Of a DNA stretch of 64,000 nt, positions 8,303 to 16,662 are shown piece by piece (position 1 is the first letter of the stretch; every line of letters begins with the position of its first letter). This DNA is from Pseudomonas chlororaphis subsp. aurantiaca (GTDB taxonomy: Bacteria; Pseudomonadota; Gammaproteobacteria; Pseudomonadales; Pseudomonadaceae). The position numbers and the translations under genes are program-made. The stretch lies in NCBI RefSeq assembly GCF_013466605.1, contig NZ_CP059162.1, positions 2,542,001 through 2,606,000 on the forward strand, written 5' to 3'. The notes below the pieces were generated by a model. The model was given only the letters and a program-made list of their open reading frames with translations. It did not search any database and was not told where the DNA came from.

Positions 8303-11131
8303 ATGAAATACAAACAGTTTCTTCAACCACTGGACAAGAACTTTTCCTCGCCCAAGGCGGTTGGCAAGCTCCTTCTGCTTTTGGCCTGGCTACTCCTGTT
8401 GTGCCTGTTCTGCGGTCTCTGCTTCTATTGGGTGTCCAGTTTAAGTAACGAAATCTCCAAGCACCGCCGAGTGATGAACGATGAAGTTTTCAAAGTTCAA
8501 GAGTCGTTGTTTCAGCGTGAGGCCCTGCTGCTGCATTTCAGCCGTTCGGTTCATTTGAATGCGCCAGATGTAGTCTCTCCTCCCGAGGCGCTGGAGGTTC
8601 CTCTGGGCCAGGACCAACGTAAGAGAGTCCTGCTGGGCAACTACGACTCCCCCTGGAGCCTGACTCTGTCTGGGCGCGATATCCACGAGCTGGAAGAGTT
8701 TCAGCTCGGTCTTGTGTACGTATCCAACAATGCAGAGCACACCATCAGCCGCATCTACGATCGCAGCTTCGATCATTACGTCCTGCCGAACAATGTGCTC
8801 AATGCGCTGGCTACGACGACGATGGCAAGCAAGCAGCAGTTTATCTGGTTGAACGATCCTGGTGATCCGCTCACGCGAATCTACATATTTCGACGCATTT
8901 CCAATGAGAAGGATGCTGGGTGGCTCGGGCTGGAAATGGTCGGCAAAGAGTTGGCGGTGGGGCTGATCGGTCAAGGTTCGGATGGTTATCTGTTGTTGAA
9001 CAAGGCGCGCCAGCAAGTGTTGAGCAGTACGCCTGGCAATGACTTGAGTGTCTATTTCTCCAGGGTCTGGTCCAAAGACAGTTTCGGTTTTACTGGCCGC
9101 GGTCTGAGCCTTGGTTATCTGGCTCTGACCAAAAGCATCGGTGGTTCAAAGTGGGTGCTGATTTACTACGTGCCATTCAAGGCACTGTTGACGCCGCTGT
9201 GGCGGGACTCCGTGCTGGCCCTGTTGGTATTCGGCCTGATGGCCATGGGCGTTCAGCGTTTGGTGCTGCGGATCAATCGGCGGTTGGTCAACCCGGCTCT
9301 GCACCGCTTGGAAGCCTTGATCGAAAGTGAAGAGTTCAGTCGTACGGTCATCGACACGGCTCCGGTAGCCCTGTGTGTGTTGCGGCGTCTTGATGGCCAG
9401 GTGGTACTGGAAAATCGTCTGTGCGTGCAATGGCTAGGTGGAGACGCACAGCGTATTGCTCTGGATCAGGACTGGATACGACGCGCGTTCGACGACAATT
9501 CACCCGTCTGCGAAGAGTTGGAGACTGCCAGTGGCCATCATTTGTACCTGAGCTCGGTGCCTACCCGCTACAAGGGGGAGGACGTGCTGTTCTGTGCCTT
9601 CAGCGACATCAGTGCGCGCAAGCAGATGGAGCTGGCATTGGCTCGGGCCAAGCAGCATTCCGATGCTACCAACGAGGCTAAAAGCGTCTTTCTCGCGACC
9701 ATCAGCCACGAAATTCGCACGCCTCTTTATGGCTTGCTCGGCACGCTGGAGTTGCTTGGCTTGACGAAGCTCGAACCGCAGCAGGCGAACTATCTTGATG
9801 CCATGCAGCGCTCAGCGTCGACCTTGGGGCATTTGATCAACGATGTATTGGATGTCTCCAAGATCGAAGCTGGTCAGTTGATGCTTGAGCCCGATGATTT
9901 CAACCCCTGCGAATTGGTGCAGGAGTTGATCCAGATGTTTTCCGCGGCAGCACAACGCAAGGGATTGATCCTGCAAGCGTTCTGCGACCCGAAACTGCCG
10001 ACGATGATGCGCGGAGATGTAGCGCGGATTCGGCAGATTCTCAGCAATCTGCTGGGTAATGCCTTGAAGTTCACTGACTCCGGTCGCGTGGTGTTGCGCG
10101 TCAGGATCGAAAGTCGCGATTGCGAACGGTTGAACCTGCTTTGGCAAGTGACCGACACCGGCTGCGGCATTCGCGTGGAAGAACAAAGTCGTCTGTTCGA
10201 ACCCTTCTATCAGGCTGGAGACCGTCAGAGCCGAGCCGGCGGTACCGGGTTGGGCTTGTCTATTTGTCAGCGTCTGGCCGAGTTGATGAATGGCGATATC
10301 CGTCTGGTCAGTGCCTACGGGCTGGGTAGCAGTTTCACCTTGTCGTTGCCGCTGGAGCAGGGTCGCCCGGAGAGCATGAGCGAGCAGGGCATTCGCCTGG
10401 CATCGTTACCGGTTTTCGTCAGCTCTCCTCTCCAGGAAGCGGCAGAGAACGTATGCGGTTGGTTGAACCGCTGGGGGGCGTCCGCGCAGATCCTCAACAG
10501 TACCGAGTTGCAACTGCCGCCCAAGGCGACATTGGTGGAACTGATCGTTGAGAACGACGCCGCCAGACCGCTGCTATTACCCAGCAGTTCGCGGGTACGG
10601 GCTTACCTTGGGGCGCCAGGGCAACCCGTACTGACGGACACCGCCTGGGAGGTCAACCTCAACAATATTCACGCTATCGGCCAGGCGGTCAGCCTGGCTC
10701 AAGGCAGCAGCCAGACTCATGCCGAGGCCAGCGCCGAACCCTTTCGTCAATTGTTGCAACGAGTGTTAGTGATCGAAGACAACCCCATCAATCAGTTGGT
10801 GCTCAAAGAACAACTCGAAGTGCTGGGCTGTGAGGTGACTCTGGCCAGTGACGGGCGCGAAGCGCTGATGCAATGGGCATGCGGCACCTTCGATCTGGTG
10901 CTGACCGACATCAACATGCCTGGCATGGATGGCCACCAATTGGTGCGGCAAATGCGGCGCATTGGTTGTGCCGTACCGATCGTGGGCGCAACCGCCAACA
11001 CTGACCCCGAAGAGACTGCGCGCTGTCTCGATTCGGGCATGAACTTGTGTTTGACAAAACCCGTGGATCTTCTGTCCCTGTTCAACAGTTTGAACGCATT
11101 AAAGCCGGAGAAAATCGTATGTGCGCCATGA
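8303..11131 (+). CDS. Hybrid sensor histidine kinase (RocS/BvgS-like, no HPt)
   Basis: 942 residues. Visible order: TM1 (about 20-46), a periplasmic sensor region (about 47-300) without a recognised fold, TM2 (about 304-323), a short PAS-like linker, HisKA with the H-box ISHEIRTPLYG (phospho-His near 468), HATPase_c with the N-box NLLGNALKFT and G-boxes DTGCGI and GGTGLGLSI, a degenerate receiver-like region, and a C-terminal REC (about 820-935) with IEDNPIN and acceptor Asp in LTDINMPGMDG. Unlike its paralogue at 12354 it stops after REC and has no HPt, so phosphotransfer must use another protein's HPt. First gene of a four-gene signalling operon; the next gene overlaps it by 13 bp. Confidence 0.85.
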   Translation: MKYKQFLQPLDKNFSSPKAVGKLLLLLAWLLLLCLFCGLCFYWVSSLSNEISKHRRVMNDEVFKVQESLFQREALLLHFSRSVHLNAPDVVSPPEALEVPLGQDQRKRVLLGNYDSPWSLTLSGRDIHELEEFQLGLVYVSNNAEHTISRIYDRSFDHYVLPNNVLNALATTTMASKQQFIWLNDPGDPLTRIYIFRRISNEKDAGWLGLEMVGKELAVGLIGQGSDGYLLLNKARQQVLSSTPGNDLSVYFSRVWSKDSFGFTGRGLSLGYLALTKSIGGSKWVLIYYVPFKALLTPLWRDSVLALLVFGLMAMGVQRLVLRINRRLVNPALHRLEALIESEEFSRTVIDTAPVALCVLRRLDGQVVLENRLCVQWLGGDAQRIALDQDWIRRAFDDNSPVCEELETASGHHLYLSSVPTRYKGEDVLFCAFSDISARKQMELALARAKQHSDATNEAKSVFLATISHEIRTPLYGLLGTLELLGLTKLEPQQANYLDAMQRSASTLGHLINDVLDVSKIEAGQLMLEPDDFNPCELVQELIQMFSAAAQRKGLILQAFCDPKLPTMMRGDVARIRQILSNLLGNALKFTDSGRVVLRVRIESRDCERLNLLWQVTDTGCGIRVEEQSRLFEPFYQAGDRQSRAGGTGLGLSICQRLAELMNGDIRLVSAYGLGSSFTLSLPLEQGRPESMSEQGIRLASLPVFVSSPLQEAAENVCGWLNRWGASAQILNSTELQLPPKATLVELIVENDAARPLLLPSSSRVRAYLGAPGQPVLTDTAWEVNLNNIHAIGQAVSLAQGSSQTHAEASAEPFRQLLQRVLVIEDNPINQLVLKEQLEVLGCEVTLASDGREALMQWACGTFDLVLTDINMPGMDGHQLVRQMRRIGCAVPIVGATANTDPEETARCLDSGMNLCLTKPVDLLSLFNSLNALKPEKIVCAP

Positions 11132-12300
11132 GTGTATTGATCGTCGAAGATCACCATTTTCAACGCGAATATCTGAAATCGCTGTTCAAGGCTGAGGGCG
11201 TGCATCGCATCGAGATTGCCGCTGATGGACAGGAAGCCCTGCAATGGCTGGACAAGCGAGACTTCGATCTGGTGCTCAGTGATCTGATGATGCCGGAGCT
11301 CGATGGCGTGCAGTTCATCCAGCAGCTGTCGTTGTCGAAGAGGCCGCCCCGCCTGGCACTGATGAGCTCGTCCTCGCGGCGCATGCTGGGAAGTGCCTGT
11401 ACCGTGGCTGAAATGCTGGGAATCGAAGTGATCGATACGATTTCCAAGCCTGCCATGCCGGCCTCGATCAGGAGCTTGATCGAGAAGTGTGCGGCTCCTC
11501 AGCCGATCCCCGAAAGTGCACTGGCTCCGGTGTTGGTATTCAATCGACAGCAGTTGGAAGAGGCCTTGGAACAGGGGCAGTTCAAAGCGTGGTTTCAGCC
11601 GAAGAAGGCGTTGAGAAGTGGCAAGATCGCTTCGGCCGAAGCGTTGGTGCGCTGGGAGCATCCAACCTTGGGTACTTTGTTGCCAGGGCAGTTTTTATCG
11701 CAGATGGTTGATGCCGGACTGGAAGAGGCATTGTTGTTCTGCATGATCGAACAAACCGTTGAGGCCCAATTCAACTGGCAGAACAACGGCTTTCGAGTTC
11801 CGGTTTCGATCAACCTGCCGACACATTTGTTGAATGACTCCACCTTGCCCGATCGGCTTCACGAATGTGTTCTACGCTTGAACGGCATGCCATCCAAGTT
11901 GTGTTTCGAACTGACCGAATGCAGCATGACTGAGTTGCTCAGTCACTACATTGCCGGGGTATGCCGGTTGCGAATGAAAGGTTTCGGATTGGCCCAGGAT
12001 GACTTCGGACAAGGGTTCAGTTCTTTTTACAACCTGGTCAAAACACCCTTTACCGAGTTGAAAATCGACCGGGCTCTGATCGCCAATTGCGAACATGAAG
12101 AAAGTACTGCGGTAGCGCTCAAAAGTATTATTGCACTGGGGCAGCATCTGGGGCTTGAAGTCGTCGCAGAGGGTGTTGAGAATCACGCGCAGCTGGCGTT
12201 ATTGCGTCAGTTCGAGTGTGACGCGGTACAGGGCTTTTTGATTTCCAAAGCCGTCTCGAAAGAATCGTTTTCGGCTTTGCTACAACAGGAGGGTCGATGA
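11119..12300 (+). CDS. REC-EAL response regulator, c-di-GMP phosphodiesterase (RocR-like)
   Basis: 393 residues. N-terminal REC (about 1-120) has the acidic EDHHF pocket and acceptor Asp55 in LSDLMMPELDG. The EAL domain (about 140-385) keeps the catalytic set: EALVRW, the Asn of SINLP, ELTE, the DDFG pair, LKIDR, VVAEGVE and VQGF. It should therefore hydrolyse c-di-GMP to pGpG, with activity controlled by phosphorylation from the flanking kinases. Length and domain order match P. aeruginosa RocR (SadR) of the RocS1-RocR-RocA1 system. The ATG at 11119 follows CCGGAG; an in-frame ATG lies at 11128. Functionally it may oppose biofilm formation or sequester phosphate from the relay. Confidence 0.88.
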   Translation: MCAMSVLIVEDHHFQREYLKSLFKAEGVHRIEIAADGQEALQWLDKRDFDLVLSDLMMPELDGVQFIQQLSLSKRPPRLALMSSSSRRMLGSACTVAEMLGIEVIDTISKPAMPASIRSLIEKCAAPQPIPESALAPVLVFNRQQLEEALEQGQFKAWFQPKKALRSGKIASAEALVRWEHPTLGTLLPGQFLSQMVDAGLEEALLFCMIEQTVEAQFNWQNNGFRVPVSINLPTHLLNDSTLPDRLHECVLRLNGMPSKLCFELTECSMTELLSHYIAGVCRLRMKGFGLAQDDFGQGFSSFYNLVKTPFTELKIDRALIANCEHEESTAVALKSIIALGQHLGLEVVAEGVENHAQLALLRQFECDAVQGFLISKAVSKESFSALLQQEGR

Positions 12301-12353
12301 TGAAACAGTCGGTCCTCTAGGCTTCTCACTGGGTTGAATCAGTCGGATGGTTT

Positions 12354-15300
12354 ATGGGAAACGATAATCTAATTAAAAATTTTGCCCGTACCTCCTTGCG
12401 ATTGAACATGCTACTGATCGTAGCGGTTTCGCTGGCAATTCTGTTGTTCACCATGACCTACTGGGCTGCCGAGCGTCTGGTCCAGGAGCAATTGTTCAAG
12501 ATCGAATTTCACTTCTCTCGCCTGATGGGCAACATCCATGAGCAGGAAGAGTTCTTGCTGCGTGTTGCCAGGCATAGCGATGAGGTGACACAAAAACGGG
12601 ATCAGGCAGTCATTCCGTTTCAGCATCGCTTACTCAAGGAAGCGCGCGACTCCTTGATCTACGAAGGACGCGAATTCTCCTTTTCCATGCCGTTCACTCT
12701 GGCTGTTCCCACTGAGATGGCTTCGCAGGATGAAGTTGCCGGTATTGGAAAGTTTGGCGTGCTGGTTTCTAATTTGTACGGCTCGTATTGGAGCATTTCT
12801 TCTTATGCTGCGCCGCAAACGCTGCTGCTTGATCTTGATAGCTCAATCAGTATCGGTGTTCCGGCAGCCACTGCATCAAGGGAAGATGGACAGATCGGTC
12901 AGAGCGACTACCTGGAGCTGAGTGAAAACCTGAAAAAGCAAATTTTGAAGTTCCGCCCGGCACAATCGGATAATGCCGTGATGTGGGCGCCGGCCAATCA
13001 TGTTCAGGGTGACGGGTCGTCTATCAAGTTCATTACCTACATGTACACCGACACACCGCAAAACCTGTGGGCCCACGATCAATCGAAGCGTCAATTGGTC
13101 ATCGCCTCGTTGCTGGATCTGCGTTCAATTACCGATTCTTCTCGCCTTAGCGACTGGACGGTGTTCGATGCCATGGAACTCATCACCCCCGATGGATTGC
13201 TGCTGACGGGCAAGATACCCAGCTTCGATGATGCTCAAGAAGGGTTGCAATTGACCAGTGCCGGGTTCCTGGTCAAGACCACCAGCAAAGATGGCTGGCG
13301 TGGTTACTATCACCTTGATTACCGAAGTTTTTTTCAATATGCCAAGTGGCAGTTACTGGTATTGCTGGCTGTATGCCTGGCGTTTGTTGTCGTAGGTTAT
13401 TTCTTGTTGCGCTGGTATGCCTTGAGGGTGGTCGTACCTGCTCGTCGGGCTCATGACAGGGTTGTAGAGAGCGACTCGTTCAGCCGCGCGATCATTCAGA
13501 ATGCACCTGTGGCGTTGTGCGTGCTGGCGCGCAAAGATCGCAAGGTGGTCATGGAGAATGACCTGGCACTGCAATGGCTGGGAGACACACAAACCATCAG
13601 TCAGCTCAGCCGCGGCTGGCCTTCCGTAGCCGAATCGGCTGGAGCCGTCGGGGACAAGCATCTATCGATCACAATCAACGACCGACAGTTGGAAGTCAGT
13701 TTTTCGCCGTCGCGCTATCAAGGCGAAGACGTGGTGCTTTGTGCATTCAGTGACATCAGTGCTTACAAGCTGGCGGAGCGAGCACTGGCTGAAGCCAAGC
13801 AATCGGCGGATGCCTCGAATGAGGCCAAGACCGTATTCCTGGCGACCATGAGCCATGAAATTCGCACACCGCTGTATGGTGTGCTCGGTACCCTGGAGCT
13901 CCTGACCCTGTCGCCACTCAATGCCCTGCAACGTTCGCAGGTGCAAACCATGCAACGTTCCTCCTCGATTCTCTTGCAGGTGATCAGCGACATTCTGGAC
14001 GTGTCGAAAATTGAAGCCGGGCAACTGGCGATCGAACACGTCGAGTTCACGCCATTGGAAATGATCGAGGATGTCCTGCAGTCCTACTCGGCTGCTGCGG
14101 GCGCCAAAGGGCTGCACCTCTATGCCTGTGTGGAAGTCGAGCTGCCGCGAAGACTCAGAGGCGACGCAGCCAGAATTCGGCAGATACTCAACAATTTGCT
14201 CAGCAATGCCATCAAGTTCACCGATGTCGGACGGATCGCCTTGAGGGTCAAAAGCGAGCCGGTCGAGGGCGGGTGGCAATTTCAGTGGCAGGTCACCGAT
14301 ACCGGCTGTGGCATTTCCAGCGAGCATCAGGTCCGCCTGTTCGAACCCTTCTATCAGGCGCACAGCCAGCAGCACACCGTGGGCGGTACTGGGCTCGGCC
14401 TGTCGATTTGCTGGCGACTGACGCAAATGATGGGCGGCAACCTGGCGATCGTCAGTGACACAGGACTGGGCAGCAGTTTCACATTGAGCTTGCCGCTCAC
14501 GGTTGTGCCTGGTGAGTATCCGCTCCTGCCTGGATTCACCCTGAAGAACGAGGCCGTTGCAGTACGCGCTCCCATCAAGGAGTTGGCCATCAGCGTCTGT
14601 AACTGGCTGTCGCATTTCGGAGCGCTGGCGGTGACCGGTAGTGAGGTATCCGATGACCGTTATCCTGGCGCGGTGCTTGTCGATGTGATCCCGGAGCTCT
14701 TGCCGGAACTGGAATGGAGTGGTGAGCGGGTACGTTGCTCGGAAGAGGGGCTGGTCAAACCACAACGTACCTCCGATGGATATATCGTCAGTCTGCACAG
14801 CATCAAGGGCTTGTTACGGGCAGTGGCACTGGCCCAGGGCGAGCCGCTGGCTGAGGGTGAAAGCTGCGAGGCGATACAGCGTTGGTGTCGGTTCAGTCTG
14901 CATGTGCTCGTAGCCGAAGATAACCCTATCAATCAGACCTTGCTCAAGGAGCAACTCCAGCAGTTGGGGTGCAGCGTGGCATTGGCGTCCAACGGCGTGG
15001 AAGCGCTGCGACTCTGGGATCATGATGCTTTCGATGTCGTGCTGACTGACGTCAATATGCCGGAAATGAATGGGTATGAATTGACCACGGCGCTACGTCG
15101 ATCCGATAGCAACACTCCCATTGTCGGCGTGACCGCCAACGCGATGCGTGAAGAAGAGGAGCGCTGTATCGGGGTGGGCATGAATGCCTGTGTGGTCAAG
15201 CCGATGTCATTGCAAACCCTGCACAATGTGTTGTTGAAGCTCTGCGGACATCTGGACGGCGCAATACTGCCTGCGCAAGAGGCGTCGGAAGAAAAAAGTG

Positions 15301-15578
15301 TCATGCAAGTGTCCAGTCAGTTGCGTGATGTGTTCATTCAGACGTTCAAGGAAGACCTGGCCAAAACTCGCGCCGCAGTGCGGGACAAAGATGCCAAGGC
15401 AGTGGGCTCCATGTTGCACCGGATACGCGGTGGGTTGTCGGTGGTTCAGGCACAGGACCTGCTCGATCGTTGCGTGGCTATTGAAGCGCAATTGGATGCA
15501 GAGGGGTGGGTGGATGAAAGACGGCGTGAAGTAGAGGATGTCCTCGAGCAAATCACGCAGGAGATGGAAAAGTTATGA
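12354..15578 (+). CDS. Hybrid sensor histidine kinase with HPt (RocS/BvgS-like)
   Basis: 1074 residues, clearly paralogous to the kinase at 8303 through the cytoplasmic half. TM1 about 17-37, periplasmic sensor about 38-330 (different from the first kinase), TM2 about 333-354, HisKA with MSHEIRTPLYG (His near 500), HATPase_c (NLLSNAIKFT, DTGCGI, GGTGLGLSI), REC about 850-965 (acceptor Asp in LTDVNMPEMNG near 899), and a C-terminal HPt with MLHRIRGG (His near 1022). This is the full unorthodox His-Asp-His chain, able to phosphorylate the LuxR-type regulator just downstream. Its stop overlaps the start of a 21-codon ORF (ATGA). Confidence 0.88.
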   Translation: MGNDNLIKNFARTSLRLNMLLIVAVSLAILLFTMTYWAAERLVQEQLFKIEFHFSRLMGNIHEQEEFLLRVARHSDEVTQKRDQAVIPFQHRLLKEARDSLIYEGREFSFSMPFTLAVPTEMASQDEVAGIGKFGVLVSNLYGSYWSISSYAAPQTLLLDLDSSISIGVPAATASREDGQIGQSDYLELSENLKKQILKFRPAQSDNAVMWAPANHVQGDGSSIKFITYMYTDTPQNLWAHDQSKRQLVIASLLDLRSITDSSRLSDWTVFDAMELITPDGLLLTGKIPSFDDAQEGLQLTSAGFLVKTTSKDGWRGYYHLDYRSFFQYAKWQLLVLLAVCLAFVVVGYFLLRWYALRVVVPARRAHDRVVESDSFSRAIIQNAPVALCVLARKDRKVVMENDLALQWLGDTQTISQLSRGWPSVAESAGAVGDKHLSITINDRQLEVSFSPSRYQGEDVVLCAFSDISAYKLAERALAEAKQSADASNEAKTVFLATMSHEIRTPLYGVLGTLELLTLSPLNALQRSQVQTMQRSSSILLQVISDILDVSKIEAGQLAIEHVEFTPLEMIEDVLQSYSAAAGAKGLHLYACVEVELPRRLRGDAARIRQILNNLLSNAIKFTDVGRIALRVKSEPVEGGWQFQWQVTDTGCGISSEHQVRLFEPFYQAHSQQHTVGGTGLGLSICWRLTQMMGGNLAIVSDTGLGSSFTLSLPLTVVPGEYPLLPGFTLKNEAVAVRAPIKELAISVCNWLSHFGALAVTGSEVSDDRYPGAVLVDVIPELLPELEWSGERVRCSEEGLVKPQRTSDGYIVSLHSIKGLLRAVALAQGEPLAEGESCEAIQRWCRFSLHVLVAEDNPINQTLLKEQLQQLGCSVALASNGVEALRLWDHDAFDVVLTDVNMPEMNGYELTTALRRSDSNTPIVGVTANAMREEEERCIGVGMNACVVKPMSLQTLHNVLLKLCGHLDGAILPAQEASEEKSVMQVSSQLRDVFIQTFKEDLAKTRAAVRDKDAKAVGSMLHRIRGGLSVVQAQDLLDRCVAIEAQLDAEGWVDERRREVEDVLEQITQEMEKL

Positions 15579-15640
15579 ACGCTATGGAAAGTGGCAGGAG
15601 CGGTTTGATCATTTCTTTTTCAAGGACAGTCTTAGCATGA
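15575..15640 (+). CDS. 21-codon bridging ORF between kinase and response regulator
   Basis: Begins with ATG at 15575, overlapping the kinase TGA (ATGA), runs 21 codons (start MNAMESGRSGLIISFSRTVL) and ends with TGA at 15638-15640, overlapping the ATG of the response regulator (again ATGA). The double overlap suggests that ribosomes can walk from the kinase through this peptide to the regulator. No peptide function is implied; it may only couple translation. The regulator also has its own AAGGA. Confidence 0.35.
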   Translation: MNAMESGRSGLIISFSRTVLA

Positions 15641-16284
15641 ATAAAATAAAAGTGGTGCTGGCCGATGATCACCCCATTGTATTGGCAGGGGTGAAAGAAA
15701 CTATCGAGAGTGACGGCCTGTATGACGTGGTGAGCGTGGCCAAGACGTCTGGCGAGTTGATGAGTGCCATCAACGAACATTCGCCGGATATCGTGATCAC
15801 TGATTTCTACATGCCAGGCGATGAGCACTATGGCGATGGCATGCGCCTGATCAGCTATCTGGTACGCCATTTCCCTCAGGTACGTTTTCTGGTGCTGACC
15901 ATGCTGAACAACCGTTCGATTCTGGGGAGTCTCTACGATTGCGGAGTGTCCGGCGTGCTGCAGAAAAGCATCAACCTTGATGAAATAAATGTGGCGCTGC
16001 GCACTATCTCCAAGGGCGGCATCTACAAAGGTAACTTCACTCTTGAGCCTGACAGTGTGATGGCCTCTACGTCGTCAGTCAGTGAGCGTATTGCGAGTAT
16101 TTCAATCAAAGAGGCAGAAGTGCTGCGGCTGTTTTTGGCGGGTGAGCGGCTCAAGGATATCGCTACCAGTCTCCAACGTAGCGCAAAGACCGTCAGTACT
16201 CAGAAGACTTCGGTCATGCGCAAATTATGTGTCCACTCCGACCAGGAGCTGTTCGCATTCTGTCAGGAACATCAGGTCGTCTGA
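15637..16284 (+). CDS. NarL/LuxR-family response regulator (RocA/BvgA-like)
   Basis: 215 residues: REC (about 1-125) with ADDHP acidic pair and acceptor Asp56 in VITDFYMPG, then a LuxR-type HTH (about 150-210) with ISIKEAEVLRLFLAGERLKDIA and SAKTVSTQKTSVMRKL. This is the RcsB/BvgA/RocA1 type usually fed by an HPt, which the upstream kinase supplies. The next gene is the giant adhesin. Inverted TTTAGGG-type sites before the adhesin, the export operon and the first kinase gene are its likely targets (inference). The start ATG 15637 follows AAGGA. Confidence 0.88.
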   Translation: MNKIKVVLADDHPIVLAGVKETIESDGLYDVVSVAKTSGELMSAINEHSPDIVITDFYMPGDEHYGDGMRLISYLVRHFPQVRFLVLTMLNNRSILGSLYDCGVSGVLQKSINLDEINVALRTISKGGIYKGNFTLEPDSVMASTSSVSERIASISIKEAEVLRLFLAGERLKDIATSLQRSAKTVSTQKTSVMRKLCVHSDQELFAFCQEHQVV

Positions 16285-16339
16285 AAGGCCCTGGATTCAA
16301 CGACTGACTTACCTTCTTGCGCTCTATTTTTCATGTTGC

Positions 16340-16358
16340 TGACCACCTTGGGTGGTCA
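16340..16358. terminator. Hairpin after the response regulator gene
   Basis: TGACCACC (16340-16347) and GGTGGTCA (16351-16358) form a perfect 8-bp stem with loop TTG, 56 bases past the stop at 16284. There is no T run behind it, so termination strength is uncertain. Confidence 0.4.
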
Positions 16359-16455
16359 TGTCTCCAGCATTGATCCAATCGGATTGCTGCTCGTATTTTG
16401 ATTTCTACCTTCTTTCCTTTCTCGCTCGCGCCTCGACTCTGTTCGGATCGGCGCG

Positions 16456-16501
16456 TTTTAGGTTTTTCCCTAAATACCCCTTCAGGGGGGCTCCTTACCA
16501 T
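16456..16501 (+). promoter_or_regulatory. 46-bp element shared with the type I secretion operon promoter
   Basis: Starts TTTTAGG-TTTTT-CCCTAAA (inverted TTTAGG/CCTAAA), continues ACCCC-TTCA-GGGG and ends CTTACCAT. Aligned without gaps to 25519-25564, 33 of 46 bases agree by my count. Both precede genes of the same surface system, so a common activator site is likely; the LuxR-type regulator ending at 16284 is the obvious candidate. Confidence 0.55.
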
Positions 16502-16662
16502 TTGATTAATTCCAAGCATTGGCTCCGCCCATTGTGAAACGGTCCTGAGAGAACGCTGTTCCCAAGGACCGGTATTGGAAGGAGGTACGACAGTACGAAA
16601 CCGCCATTGAGTAGCCGTTTCGCTCTGTGCAGGACTTGAATTGAATGTTTAACGGAGTGGTT

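Larger units (their letters stand above)
16285..16662 (+). promoter_or_regulatory. Adhesin promoter/leader region
   Basis: 378 bp without a gene. It contains the hairpin at 16340-16358, the shared regulatory element at 16456-16501, and in the probable leader an inverted repeat CGGTCCT (16540-16546) / AGGACCG (16565-16571). No sure -10/-35 pair was seen. Confidence 0.45.
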
